Source: Paratractidigestivibacter sp003150175 (GTDB taxonomy: Bacteria > Actinomycetota > Coriobacteriia > Coriobacteriales > Atopobiaceae). From it: DNA of 64,000 nt. A model generated the notes under the pieces. It ran no database searches and had not been told where the DNA came from. It saw only the letters and a program-made list of their open reading frames with translations. Location: NCBI RefSeq assembly GCF_964283195.1, contig NZ_CAXYLH010000001.1. One strand, 5' to 3'. How positions within the stretch are numbered: position 1 is the first letter of the stretch; each line of letters begins with the position of its first letter. Below are positions 44,700-53,861 of the stretch, piece after piece. The translations under genes and the position numbers were made by a program.

Positions 44700-47381
44700 C
44701 TAGTCGTCGACGAAGCCCACGCGATAGTTGGCGAACACGACGGCGCCCTCCTCCTGCGTGGCGTCGAGGTCGACGTCGGCCCAGATGCCGAAGTCGCGGT
44801 CGTCATCGGAGTCGCGGAACACCTGGTGGACATGCCACACGTGGCCGCCATCCTCGCGGGGGCGCTTCTCGTCGGACTCGTCGATGGTGTAGTAGGCCGC
44901 CGAGCGCGCGTCCCCGTCGAGGATGATCTCCTCGTGCTCGTCGTGGAAGCGCGCGAGCGCCTGGTCCCACACGGGCTTGCGCCAGCCCCACTCCGCGTCG
45001 AGGCGGCCAAGCTCGTCGGTCGCGCCGAACGCCGCCAGGCGCACACGGGCAAAGAGCGCGTTGCGCACGAGCAACGTGAGCGCGCGGCGGTCGTGAACGA
45101 CCTCGTCCGTGGCCGCCGGCGGCGCCACGTCCACGCCCCCGGCGCTGCCGGCGGCGCTCCACTCGTCCACGAGCGACGAGTCGACGCTGCGCACGACGAG
45201 CCCGAGCCAGCTCACGATGTCCTCGAGGCGCTCGTCCCGCTTGTCTGCGGGAACGGTGCGGTCGAGGGCGCGGTACGCCTCAGAGAGGTAGCGCAGGAGC
45301 GTCCCCTCCGAGCGCGCGATGTTGTAGCGGGCCACGTACTCCTTGAAGTCGCTCGCGGTCTCCACCATGTCACGCAGCACGGACTTGGGCGAGAGCGAGA
45401 AGTCGCTCGCCCACGGGACCTTGGCGCAGTACTCGGCGAAGGCGGCATCCAGGAGCTCCTCCAGCGGCTTCGGCCACGTGACCTCCTGCAGGCGCTCGAT
45501 GCGCTCGTCGTAGTCGATGCCCTCGGCCTTCATCTCGCCCATCGCGCGGTCGCGGGCGACGCGCTGCTGGGCGCGCAGGATCTGGCCGGGGTCCTCGAGG
45601 GTGGCCTCCGCCATGCTGATGACGTCGAGCGCGTAGGTGTCGGACTCGGGGTCGAGGAGCTCCAGCGCCGCGAGCAAGAAGGGCGACAGCGGCTGGTCGA
45701 GCGCGAAGTCGTCGGGCAAATCGACGGTCGTGGAGTAGTTGACCTGCGGGTTTCCGTCCTCGCCTGGCGTCTCCTCGCGCGTGACCACGCCGGCGTCCAT
45801 GAGGGTCGCCATGATCTCGTCGGCGCGCTGGTGAAGCGCGGCCTTCTCGGCATCGGGCTGTGCGGAGTCGTCCACAAGCTTATGGACGCGCGCCATGGCG
45901 TCGCCGCCCTGCTCAACCTCGGCGAGGACCATCGAGTGGCTCACCTTCATGCGCGGGCGCAGGGGCTCGGGCACCGCCGACTCAAGGCGCTCGAAGATCT
46001 GCTTGTTCCAGCCGACGTAGCCCTCGGGGGGCTTCTTTGTCTTTATCTTGCGCGCCTTCTTTGGGTCGCCGCCGGCCTTGGCCAGGGCGCGGGCGTTCTC
46101 GATGTCGTACTCGGTGGCCTCGGCGATCACGCGGCCCTCGGTGTCGAAGCCGGAGCGGCCCGCGCGCCCCACGATCTGGTGGAACTCGCGCGCGTTCAGA
46201 TGGCGCATGCGGTGGCCGTCGAACTTGGAGAGCGCCGTGAGCACGACGGTGTGGATGGGCACGTTGATGCCCACGCCGAGCGTGTCGGTGCCGCAGATCA
46301 CGGGAAGAAGCCCCTGCTGAGCGAGCTTCTCGACCAGCAGGCGATAGCGCGGCAACATGCCGGCGTGGTGCACGCCCACGCCGCAGCCGAGCAGGCGCTG
46401 GAGGGTCTTGCCGAAGGTCGTGGTGAAGCGCGTGCCCTTGATGGCCGCCTTAACCGCCTCGCGCTGCTCCTTGGTGCTCACGCCGTAGCTCGCGAGGGCC
46501 TGGGCGGACTTGAGCGCCGCGTCCTGCGAGAAGTGCACGATGTACAGAGGCGCGTCGCCCGCGCGCAACGCGAGCTCGACCGTGCCCTCGAGCGCCGTGT
46601 CCACGAACTCGTACGAGAGCGGCACCGGGCGCGGCGCGTCGGCGAGCACGTCGACCGGGCGGTCGGTGTGGTCGGCGAGGGTCCGCTCGATGCCCGCGGT
46701 GTCGCCCAGCGTGGCGCTCATGAGGAGGAACTGCGCGTGCGGCAGCGTGAGCAGCGGGACCTGCCAGGCCCAACCGCGGTCGGGGTCGGCGTAGAAGTGG
46801 AACTCGTCCATGGCGACGCAGCCGACGTCGCAGCGCTCGCCCTCGCGCAGGGCCTGGTTGGCCAGGATCTCGGCCGTGCAGCAGATGATGGGCGCCTCGG
46901 CGTTGATGGAGGCGTCGCCGGTGATCATGCCGACGTTCTCCTTGCCGAAGAGCTCCACGAAATCAAAGAACTTCTCGCTGACCAGGGCTTTGATGGGGGC
47001 GGTGTAGTAGGAGCGGCGGTCGGTGCACACGCTCATGAAGGCGAGGCCGAGCGCGACCATCGACTTGCCGGAGCCGGTGGGCGTGCCCAGGATCAGGTGA
47101 TCGCCGGCAGCGAGGTCGAGCAGCGCCTCCTCCTGGTGGGGCCACAGCGTGATGCCGCGCGACTCGACCCAGCCGAGGAAGAGCTCGAGGGCCTCGTCCG
47201 CGGGGATATTCGGGTAGGTGTCCTCGTCCGGCCAGGGGATCAGCCGGCCGAGCGAGCCCATACCGTTCGGGCCCTCGTCCACGGGCGCCGCGCCCGCAGG
47301 CGTCGCCACGCCCGAGACCGTCGCCGCGCCAGCCGCCGCGCTCGAGGCCGCCGCGTCGTTCTTCTCGTCAATGCTCACCAT
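44700..47381 (-). CDS. DEAD/DEAH-box helicase with DUF3516 domain
   Basis: An 893-residue superfamily 2 helicase of the Ski2-like/DUF3516 group of Actinobacteria. After an Ala-rich start it has Walker A GTPTGSGKSMVALGLAF near 98-114, TAPIKALVSEKFFD, motif II VAMDEFHFYADPDRGWAWQ, SAT in LLMSATLGDT, and in the second RecA domain GTDTLGVGINVPIHTVV and QIVGRAGRSGFD. The C-terminal 350 residues are the DUF3516 part. The ATG at 47381 follows GAGAGGTG. RNA unwinding is the likely activity. Confidence 0.93.
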   Translation of the reverse strand: MVSIDEKNDAAASSAAAGAATVSGVATPAGAAPVDEGPNGMGSLGRLIPWPDEDTYPNIPADEALELFLGWVESRGITLWPHQEEALLDLAAGDHLILGTPTGSGKSMVALGLAFMSVCTDRRSYYTAPIKALVSEKFFDFVELFGKENVGMITGDASINAEAPIICCTAEILANQALREGERCDVGCVAMDEFHFYADPDRGWAWQVPLLTLPHAQFLLMSATLGDTAGIERTLADHTDRPVDVLADAPRPVPLSYEFVDTALEGTVELALRAGDAPLYIVHFSQDAALKSAQALASYGVSTKEQREAVKAAIKGTRFTTTFGKTLQRLLGCGVGVHHAGMLPRYRLLVEKLAQQGLLPVICGTDTLGVGINVPIHTVVLTALSKFDGHRMRHLNAREFHQIVGRAGRSGFDTEGRVIAEATEYDIENARALAKAGGDPKKARKIKTKKPPEGYVGWNKQIFERLESAVPEPLRPRMKVSHSMVLAEVEQGGDAMARVHKLVDDSAQPDAEKAALHQRADEIMATLMDAGVVTREETPGEDGNPQVNYSTTVDLPDDFALDQPLSPFLLAALELLDPESDTYALDVISMAEATLEDPGQILRAQQRVARDRAMGEMKAEGIDYDERIERLQEVTWPKPLEELLDAAFAEYCAKVPWASDFSLSPKSVLRDMVETASDFKEYVARYNIARSEGTLLRYLSEAYRALDRTVPADKRDERLEDIVSWLGLVVRSVDSSLVDEWSAAGSAGGVDVAPPAATDEVVHDRRALTLLVRNALFARVRLAAFGATDELGRLDAEWGWRKPVWDQALARFHDEHEEIILDGDARSAAYYTIDESDEKRPREDGGHVWHVHQVFRDSDDDRDFGIWADVDLDATQEEGAVVFANYRVGFVDD

Positions 47382-47504
47382 TCGCACCTCTCGTCCGTTT
47401 TTCTGGGGACAATTCTAACAACCGCGCGGGACAACAATCCCCGCGGCGGGCTTCTTGGCGTACGATGGGAAACTCGATATTTCGCCTCGACCGCAGGAGC
47501 GCAC

Positions 47505-49631
47505 ATGTCCGAGCAGAACGACCAGCACAACGACCCCGTCTTTGACGAGGAGCAGGCCCATCTGAAGGAGCTCTACGCGAAGCTGCTGCGGATGCGCGAC
47601 GACATCGCGGCCGACCTCGAGAGCAACCACGCCGGCGCGCGCCAGGACCTGCTGGACATGTCCGAGGAGGTGCGCCTCGACTTCGGCGGCGCGGACGAGA
47701 CCATGGAGACCCTCGCCGCCATCGAGACCCTGAACTCCGTCATCGATGCCTACAACCAGTACCACGACTTCAACGTCGAGAAGCTCCGCCGCGTCGTGCT
47801 GCTGCTCATGCAGCCCTACTTCGCCAAGGTCCGCCTGCAGATGCGCCCGGGCCGCCCCACGCGCGACGTCTACATCGGCGCGGCCGGCATGACCGACGAG
47901 CACTCGATCCCGCTCGTCGTCGACTGGCGCAGCCCCGTGGCCGAGACCTACTACAACCAGGAGATGGGCCCGACCAGCTACGAAGTCGACGGGCGCAAGC
48001 GCACCGTCAACCTGGAGCTGCGCCGCCAGTTCGACATCGTGCGCGACAAGCTGAACATGTACTTCGACACGACCGTCGCCATCGAGGACTCGCTGCTGCT
48101 GGGCGCGCTCAAGCGCCACCACTCCGAGAAGCTCCAGGCGATCACGGCCACGATCCAGCGCGAGCAGAACCTGATCGTGCGCCACGAGGACGTGCCGGTC
48201 ATGCTGGTCAACGGCATCGCGGGCTCGGGAAAGACCTCCGTCCTGCTGCAGCGCATCGCGTTTTTGCTCTACCGCGAGCGCAAGACCCTCGACCCCGACC
48301 AGGTGTACCTCTTCACGCCGAACAACGTGTTCGAGCGCTACATCGACACCGTCTTGCCGTCCATGGGCGAGGCGAACCCGCAGGTCTTCACCTGGCGCGA
48401 CTTCGCCGAGGCGCAGGGCGCGGGCAACCGCGACGCCGGCGAGAAGTGCTCCCCGGAGCAGCTCGGGCGCATCGAGGAAGCGGTCCGCGACCTTGCCATC
48501 GAGGAGGCGGACGTGCGCGAGATCCGCATGGACGACACCGTGCTCCTCAAGGCGTCGCAGGTGGAGGGCGCCGTCCGCAAGTTCGAGCGCTTCGGAGCCG
48601 GGTCGCGCTTCTGCGCCCTCGTCAAGGACGAGCTCCACGAGCGCCTGAACCGCCGCTTCGCGCAGATGGCCAAGGACGACGAGGTCCAGGAAGAGGTGCT
48701 CGGCTTCGACGTCGACGAGCAGGTCCACTGGTTCGGCGAGACCGTGAGTCCCGAGGACGAGGCCGCCTGCGCCGACCTCGCGCGCCGCTACGTCGAGCAG
48801 CGCTACGCCGAGGCGCACGAGCGCATCGACGACCTGAGCTGGCTGCGCTTCGACCGCATCGGCATGCGACTGCTGGGGCAGCCCGCGCTCAGCGCGACCG
48901 AGTGGATCTACCTGCGGCTCTGCATCACCGGAGCAGGCGACAAGAACGCCCGCTACGTCATGGTCGACGAGGTCCAGGACTACACCGTGGCCCAGCTCAT
49001 GGTGCTCGCGCGGCACTTCTCGCGCGCGCACTTCCTGCTTTTGGGCGATGAGCACCAGGCGATTTTCGAGGGGACGGCGACGTTCGCGCAGATGCGCGAG
49101 GTGTTCGAGGCGACGCACGGGCAGGTCGAGGAGTGCCGCCTGCTCACGAGCTACCGCTCCTCTCCCGAGATCACGGCGATGTTCACGAGCCTGCTCGACC
49201 CCGACGAGCAGATGCGCCTGACGTCGGTGCATCGCGGCGGCGTGGCGCCCGTTGTGCGCGAGTTCGCTGCCGACGACGTCGACGGCTACGTGGCTGAGCT
49301 GCGGCGCATTGCCGAGGGGGCCGCCGACGCCGAAGGCCTCACCGCCATCGTGACCGAGAGCGACCCGCGCTGCGGTTGGCTCGCCAAACAGCTGGGAGAT
49401 CGCGTCGAGGTGCTCGGCAAGGACTCCGACCTGCCCAAGTCCGGCGTTGTGCTGCTGCCGCTGCGCGTGGCCAAGGGCCTCGAGTTCGACGAGGTCGTCA
49501 TCCCCGACGCGCAGGCCGAGGCCTACCCCGACACGCCGCTCGCCCGCCGCCGCCTCTACACCGCCATCAGCCGCGCCATGCACCGCGTGACCGTCCTCTC
49601 GCAAGGCCCGATGACCCCGCTGCTCGCCTAG
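47505..49631 (+). CDS. helD: HelD-like UvrD/Rep superfamily 1 helicase
   Basis: A 708-residue protein of the HelD group, which binds RNA polymerase and recycles stalled complexes. A predicted coiled-coil arm occupies the first 110 residues (AHLKELYAKLLRMRDDIAAD). Walker A GIAGSGKTSVLLQRIAFLL near 237-255, motif II VDEVQDYTVAQL near 486-497, GDEHQAIF, and the C-terminal LPLRVAKGLEFDEVVIPDAQ and YTAISRAMHRVTVL follow. In Actinobacteria some HelD proteins protect against rifamycins. GCAGGAG precedes the ATG. It is divergent from the DUF3516 helicase. Confidence 0.93.
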   Translation: MSEQNDQHNDPVFDEEQAHLKELYAKLLRMRDDIAADLESNHAGARQDLLDMSEEVRLDFGGADETMETLAAIETLNSVIDAYNQYHDFNVEKLRRVVLLLMQPYFAKVRLQMRPGRPTRDVYIGAAGMTDEHSIPLVVDWRSPVAETYYNQEMGPTSYEVDGRKRTVNLELRRQFDIVRDKLNMYFDTTVAIEDSLLLGALKRHHSEKLQAITATIQREQNLIVRHEDVPVMLVNGIAGSGKTSVLLQRIAFLLYRERKTLDPDQVYLFTPNNVFERYIDTVLPSMGEANPQVFTWRDFAEAQGAGNRDAGEKCSPEQLGRIEEAVRDLAIEEADVREIRMDDTVLLKASQVEGAVRKFERFGAGSRFCALVKDELHERLNRRFAQMAKDDEVQEEVLGFDVDEQVHWFGETVSPEDEAACADLARRYVEQRYAEAHERIDDLSWLRFDRIGMRLLGQPALSATEWIYLRLCITGAGDKNARYVMVDEVQDYTVAQLMVLARHFSRAHFLLLGDEHQAIFEGTATFAQMREVFEATHGQVEECRLLTSYRSSPEITAMFTSLLDPDEQMRLTSVHRGGVAPVVREFAADDVDGYVAELRRIAEGAADAEGLTAIVTESDPRCGWLAKQLGDRVEVLGKDSDLPKSGVVLLPLRVAKGLEFDEVVIPDAQAEAYPDTPLARRRLYTAISRAMHRVTVLSQGPMTPLLA

Positions 49632-49703
49632 CCCTCGCCCCGGCTTACCGCGCCCATCCAAGGCGGATATACTGGGGAGCGAAAACCGGTGAGAGGGGAT
49701 CAA

Positions 49704-50312
49704 ATGGCAGCGGACGCGACGATCAAGAACGTCATCTTCGACATGGGCAACGTGCTCATGCGCTTCGACGGGCCGTACTTCTCGGCCCAGTTCACCGACA
49801 ACGAGGAGGACGCCGCCGCGCTCAACCGCGCGCTCTTTGCGAGCCCCGTCTGGAACCTGCTCGATTCCGGCACCGTGAGCTACGACACCATGCTTCGCGT
49901 GGCGCGCGCCCACCTGGACGAGCGGCTCTGGCCGAACCTCGACGCCTGCTTCGCCGGCTGGGCCAAGTACTCCCCCCCCATCGAAGAGACGAACGCGCTC
50001 GTCCGCGAGCTCAAGGACTCCGGCTACGGCGTCTACCTGCTCTCTAATGCCGGGACGCGCATCCACGAGCAGCTCGACCACATGCCAGCCTGGGAACTCA
50101 TGGACGGCGCCGTGGTCTCGGCCGAGGAGCGCATGATGAAGCCGGACCCGGCCGTCTACCAGCTGCTTTGCGATCGCTACGGGCTCGAGCCCGCCGAGTG
50201 CCTCTTTGTGGACGACAACGCGGACAACTGCGAGGGGGCGCGCGTCGCGGGCATGCGCGCCGTGCGCTACACCGGCGATGTCTCCGCGATCCGCGAGGAG
50301 CTAGCGGAGTAG
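49704..50312 (+). CDS. HAD-IA hydrolase (YihX-like phosphatase)
   Basis: A 202-residue HAD phosphatase. Motif I is VIFDMGNVLMRFD near 10-22, motif II VYLLSNAG near 114-121, motif III is in MMKPDPAVYQLL, and motif IV is CLFVDDNADNCEGA. FDMGNVL and the small helical cap are typical of sugar phosphatases such as YihX. GAGAGGGGAT precedes the ATG at 49704. Substrate unknown. Confidence 0.9.
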   Translation: MAADATIKNVIFDMGNVLMRFDGPYFSAQFTDNEEDAAALNRALFASPVWNLLDSGTVSYDTMLRVARAHLDERLWPNLDACFAGWAKYSPPIEETNALVRELKDSGYGVYLLSNAGTRIHEQLDHMPAWELMDGAVVSAEERMMKPDPAVYQLLCDRYGLEPAECLFVDDNADNCEGARVAGMRAVRYTGDVSAIREELAE

Positions 50313-50395
50313 GAACCGCCAGCCGACGGCGTACGTAACCAAACGGCAACTCTGTGTAACCAACATCTGTTGCGGGACGCAAAAGGCCAGTAACA

Positions 50396-50443
50396 CAGCA
50401 TCGGTAGGATTTTGGCTGGATATCCGCGAATCCACCGATGCTG
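50396..50443 (+). promoter_or_regulatory. Leader hairpin ahead of the second tetR gene
   Basis: CAGCATCGGTAGGATT at 50396-50411 pairs with AATCCACCGATGCTG at 50429-50443, leaving one bulged base. The right arm ends at the GGGGG that serves as ribosome site, so the hairpin may control access to it, or the arms may be an operator. Confidence 0.6.
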
Positions 50444-50452
50444 GGGGCCCAC

Positions 50453-51055
50453 ATGGAGACGACCAGGGCAAAGGCGCCGTTCGACCGACGCGTGCGCAGG
50501 ACCCGCGCCGCGATCAAGCAAAGCTACCTCTCGCTGTGCTCGCGCAAGCCGAGCGGGCAGATCACCGTCAAAGAAGTCATGTCGCTCGCGAACGTGAACC
50601 GCGCGACGTTCTATGCGCACTTCGCGAACCTGGAGGAGCTGACCGCCGCCATCGAGGTCGACGCCGCCGAGCACATCGAGGCGCGTTGCGAAGAAGAGCT
50701 CGCCGGCAAGGACCTCCGCTCTGCCGCAGACATCGCCTGCGCCGTCTGCACGGCGGCAATGGGCGAGCCGGACGAGCTCAGGCGGGTCGTGTCGCACGGG
50801 TCGACCGGGCGCGGGCGCGACCTGCTACGCGAGAAGGCATGGTCGCGCTGGAGCGCCGCGCTGGGCGGCGGCAACAGCGAGGGTGAGGGTGCGGGCGAAG
50901 GCGAGGGCGGCGGCGCCTCCGACGAGCTGGCGTTCGACCTGCTGTTCGACGGGTGCCTCGGCGTAATCGCGGAATGGCTCGACGCCGAGGGAAGGATCGA
51001 CGACGAGCAGGTCAAGGCGACGATCCGCGCAGCGGTTCAGAAGCTCGCGGGCTAG
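50453..51055 (+). CDS. TetR/AcrR family transcriptional regulator
   Basis: A 200-residue regulator. The HTH part reads RRTRAAIKQSYLSLCSRKPSGQITVKEVMSLANVNRATFYAHF, the pattern of the YfiR/DhaS-like TetR subset (NRATFYAHF). A Gly/Glu linker (GGGNSEGEGAGEGEGGG) near 135-152 interrupts the ligand domain. I use the ATG at 50453 with GGGGG upstream; another ATG at 50438 lies within the leader hairpin. No adjacent target gene is obvious. Confidence 0.85.
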   Translation: METTRAKAPFDRRVRRTRAAIKQSYLSLCSRKPSGQITVKEVMSLANVNRATFYAHFANLEELTAAIEVDAAEHIEARCEEELAGKDLRSAADIACAVCTAAMGEPDELRRVVSHGSTGRGRDLLREKAWSRWSAALGGGNSEGEGAGEGEGGGASDELAFDLLFDGCLGVIAEWLDAEGRIDDEQVKATIRAAVQKLAG

Positions 51056-51105
51056 CGCCGCGATAAGTTCCCAAGCACCGCCACGGGTGTCCAAAAGCGC
51101 TGCTC

Positions 51106-51172
51106 CCGGTGACAGTCATTGGGAGCAGCATTTTTTGCCACCCATCAGCCAATGACTGTCACCCAGTGATGA
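51106..51172. repeat. Dispersed repeat family A, copy in the tetR-JetD gap
   Basis: CGGTGACAGTCATTG and CAATGACTGTCACCC face each other across TTTTTTGCCACCCATCAGC, a segment shared with 22728-22743. The block lies between convergent genes. Confidence 0.82.
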
Positions 51173-51182
51173 TCGCGGAGGG

Positions 51183-53045
51183 TTAGAGGTCGCGCTTGGT
51201 TAGGATCTCCTGCGGGATGAGGCAGCAGTCCTCGATGACGGCCTTCGCGTACGCCGCGGCCTCGGGCGTGAGGCCGTCGCAGATCACGGAAGTGTCCCCC
51301 ACCTCGAGGTTGATCTGGCCGGTCTTCTCGTTGTCGCCAGGCTCGGGGAAGCGCGCCATCGCGCGGTCGCACATGAGCTGGTAGGCGGGCGTGAACGGCT
51401 TGACCTCGAACTTTCCCTCGAGCAGCGCCTGGAGCTTGATCAGGATGTCGAGGCCGGCGCGGTCGATATCGCCCCAGTACAGGACCTCGTAGCTCTCGGC
51501 CCCGAGGGTATCGAGCAAGAGGTGCAGGCGGTTCTGCTCGAGCACGGGCATACCGCCGCCGAGCACGACGGCATGGATGCGCTCGCCGAGAATCTGGCTG
51601 ACGCCGTCCTCGTACATGAGGTCGTGCACGTCGAGCCAGGGGTCGAGGTTCTCGGTCACGAGCACGCGCATGTGCTTGCGGCGGCGCGGCGCGTGGAACA
51701 GCAGGTCGGCCTTGGGCAGCGGGCGGTGGCGGATCAGGTCCTCGACGCCCATGGAGCGCAGGAGCTTGAAGCCGTCGGAGCCATACTCGAAGAACTTCTC
51801 GTCCCCGCCCATCTGGTACGCGAGCTGGCGGCGCGTGATGTCGCCGATCATGGTGCCACTGACCAGGAACTCGTTGAGGGCAAGAAGTTCCTTCTCGTAG
51901 AGCTCGAAGGCGCCTGGGTGGGAAAGAAGCCATCCGTTCATCCAGAAACGCTGGTCGAGCTGGACGATGCGGGCGCGCAGCTCCGCCTCAGTCTGGCCGC
52001 CGCGGCGGATGTAAGGGACCTGGTCGAGCGTCTTGCCCTGCTGCTTGGGGTTGCCGCCGTTGCCGTTCTGGTTCCCGCGCCGACCGCGCCCGCGGCCGTT
52101 GCGAGAGCCTCGCGGCGCGCGGTCCTCGGGCTTCTGCTGCTCGGGTTTCTGCTGCTCGGGGGCGGGGGCGAGGGCATCGGCAGAGACAGGTGCCTCAGTG
52201 TCGGCAGGGGCATCCGCGCTTGCGGGGGAAGCCGTCGACGCGGACTCGGGTGCGGAAACCGCGGGCGACTGGGGCGCCGCCGGCTTGGCCTCCGCTTGCT
52301 GTTCTCCCGATGAGATGGGCTGAGTTGCGGCTTCGGTCGCGACAGAGGGCGCGGGGTCGGCCGCGGCGTCGGCGTCGACATCGGCGTCGGCCGAGGGAAC
52401 GGCTTCCTCTGCCTTGGCCTGCTGCTCGGCGGCGCGGCCGCCCTTATCGCCGACATGGCGACGGCGACGGCGACGGGCGGGCTTGGTCTCCTCGGAAGCG
52501 GTCTGCGCCTCTTCCTCGGGCTCCGCGCCCTCGCCGGAAGCGGCGGGCGTCGCGGCTTCGCCCGACGACTCCGCCCCCGGCTCCGCGCCATCTGCGTCAG
52601 CGAGCTTCTTTCCATCGTGGCCAGGCTCTTCGGGGGCCGCCGCGTCGGGAGCCGCCACATCGCGGGCGGCCGCATCGGCAGCATCTTCGCCGACGGCCGC
52701 GTCTTCCGCACTCCCCTCGGTCGCCTCGGCCACATCCGTTGCGGCCTCCTCCGCACCGAGCCGGCGCAGCTCGAACGCCTCCGGCTCGCCCTCGGCGGCC
52801 TCGACGTCGACGAGCGCGACCTCGCGAATCGCGGCCCTGAGCTCGTCTTTCTGCTTGTTGTTCTCGCCCAAGCGTCCGACGATGCGGTTGATGTCGCGCA
52901 TCGTTATGACCTCGCGGGGGATCCGCACAAGCGAGCTCGCGATACTGCCCGCGTGGCTCCGCAGGTGCGCCGGAAGCGCGGCGACGAACGCCGCGGTAAG
53001 AAGGTTGATGTTGTTGCGCTCCTCTTCGGTGAGCTTTCGAGCCAT
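51183..53045 (-). CDS. Stand-alone protein with JetD-like DUF2220 TOPRIM domain and disordered linker
   Basis: A 620-residue protein in three parts. Residues 1-80 form a small helical domain (TEEERNNINLLTAAFVAAL). Residues 80-340 are almost entirely Ala, Glu, Pro, Asp and Ser with two basic patches (ARRRRRRHVGDKGGR and RGSRNGRGRGRRGN), so disordered and likely nucleic-acid binding. The last 280 residues include RVLVTENLDPWLDV near 460 and VLYWGDIDRAGLDILIKLQ near 522-540, matching the DUF2220 domain of Wadjet JetD, a TOPRIM-like nuclease. No jetA, jetB or jetC lies nearby. AAAGGACC precedes the ATG. A solitary nucleic-acid enzyme is the best reading. Confidence 0.75.
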   Translation of the reverse strand: MARKLTEEERNNINLLTAAFVAALPAHLRSHAGSIASSLVRIPREVITMRDINRIVGRLGENNKQKDELRAAIREVALVDVEAAEGEPEAFELRRLGAEEAATDVAEATEGSAEDAAVGEDAADAAARDVAAPDAAAPEEPGHDGKKLADADGAEPGAESSGEAATPAASGEGAEPEEEAQTASEETKPARRRRRRHVGDKGGRAAEQQAKAEEAVPSADADVDADAAADPAPSVATEAATQPISSGEQQAEAKPAAPQSPAVSAPESASTASPASADAPADTEAPVSADALAPAPEQQKPEQQKPEDRAPRGSRNGRGRGRRGNQNGNGGNPKQQGKTLDQVPYIRRGGQTEAELRARIVQLDQRFWMNGWLLSHPGAFELYEKELLALNEFLVSGTMIGDITRRQLAYQMGGDEKFFEYGSDGFKLLRSMGVEDLIRHRPLPKADLLFHAPRRRKHMRVLVTENLDPWLDVHDLMYEDGVSQILGERIHAVVLGGGMPVLEQNRLHLLLDTLGAESYEVLYWGDIDRAGLDILIKLQALLEGKFEVKPFTPAYQLMCDRAMARFPEPGDNEKTGQINLEVGDTSVICDGLTPEAAAYAKAVIEDCCLIPQEILTKRDL

Positions 53046-53188
53046 AAAGAGGGTCCTTTCGATAAAAGTTCAACCGAATAATTGTACGCTATCGGCCCTG
53101 CGCTGCCGATATCCCACAAAAAGCCCCGAGGAAGCCGGTTTTCCTTGGGGAATCCGAGGGAAAGAAGGCCCAGGGTGGGCAGAATTAG

Positions 53189-53203
53189 GTTAAACGTTTT
53201 AAC
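53189..53203. promoter_or_regulatory. AACGTTT-type operator candidate in a gene-free stretch
   Basis: The gap 53046-53424 (379 bases) holds no gene. GTTAAACGTTTTAAC is a near-perfect palindrome with the CG centre of LacI-family sites; CGTTCCGAACG at 53208-53218 and a further AACGTTTAC follow. They lie in the most AT-rich part, where the promoter of the 53425 gene is expected. Confidence 0.4.
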
Positions 53204-53424
53204 TATTCGTTCCGAACGTTTACTACGTGTTTATGCCGCTCATCGCTACCTTACTCGCACTCGACACACACTCTCCATGTCAATTTACATGCAAATACCG
53301 ACCACCGAGAAAAACAGGACGCACGCGTTATTTCTCCCCAACCCGGGGCGGCGCCCGCCCACAATCGACCTAACGGAACGCAGGAGGACTACGCGGCCCA
53401 GCCGCGCACGAAGGGGGAATCATC

Positions 53425-53745
53425 ATGGCAAACCCGCAGGTAAAGAAGCTCGTCGGCGCGTATGACGCCCTGGCCGAGGCCTTGGACGACTTCGATTGGG
53501 GCGAGCCACAGCGCTGCGTGCTCGGCTCCTTCACCGTCGACGGCCGCCCCGGCGAGAGCGTCCACTCCGAGCTCGTCGGAAATGTGTGGATCGACCTGCC
53601 CGAGAAGACCCTCGGCCGCAGCCCCGTCGAGGCCGAGGTCTGCCACATCGTCGTCCCCGACACGCGCCGGGAGGGCTTCGTCGCCCTCGCGCCGATGGAC
53701 ATCGACGACGGCGACGGCACCTGGGCCTGGGTCGTCATGGAATAA
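53425..53745 (+). CDS. Hypothetical 106-residue acidic protein
   Basis: No family is recognised. The protein is acidic and soluble with a helical start (PQVKKLVGAYDALAEALDDFDW) and a beta-rich remainder (VHSELVGNVWIDLPEKTLG, then AEVCHIVVPDTRREGFVALA). AAGGGGGAAT precedes the ATG. Codon use matches the neighbours, with GC-rich third positions throughout, so it is probably a real gene. It has no signal peptide or membrane segment and no operon partner. Confidence 0.65.
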   Translation: MANPQVKKLVGAYDALAEALDDFDWGEPQRCVLGSFTVDGRPGESVHSELVGNVWIDLPEKTLGRSPVEAEVCHIVVPDTRREGFVALAPMDIDDGDGTWAWVVME

Positions 53746-53762
53746 CCCTCACCGGGCGCCGC

Positions 53763-53847
53763 CCCTCGCTGAGTGACAGCGACTGAGTGACAGTGGATGA
53801 TGTGTGTCACAAAAAGCTGCACGCAATGACTGTCACCCAGCGAGGGT
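53763..53847. repeat. Dispersed repeat family A, closed palindromic copy
   Basis: CCCTCGCTGAGTGACAG and CTGTCACCCAGCGAGGG flank a loop that contains CTGCACGCAATGACTGTCA, the inverted core. It ends just before the ribosome site of the next gene. Confidence 0.82.
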
Positions 53848-53861
53848 GGAGAGGAGCGGGA

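Noticed and set aside
44826..47504. Long plus-strand frame running into the helD gene
   Set aside because: It is the complement of the DUF3516 helicase gene in a GC-rich frame; the HelD start at 47505 has its own ribosome site.
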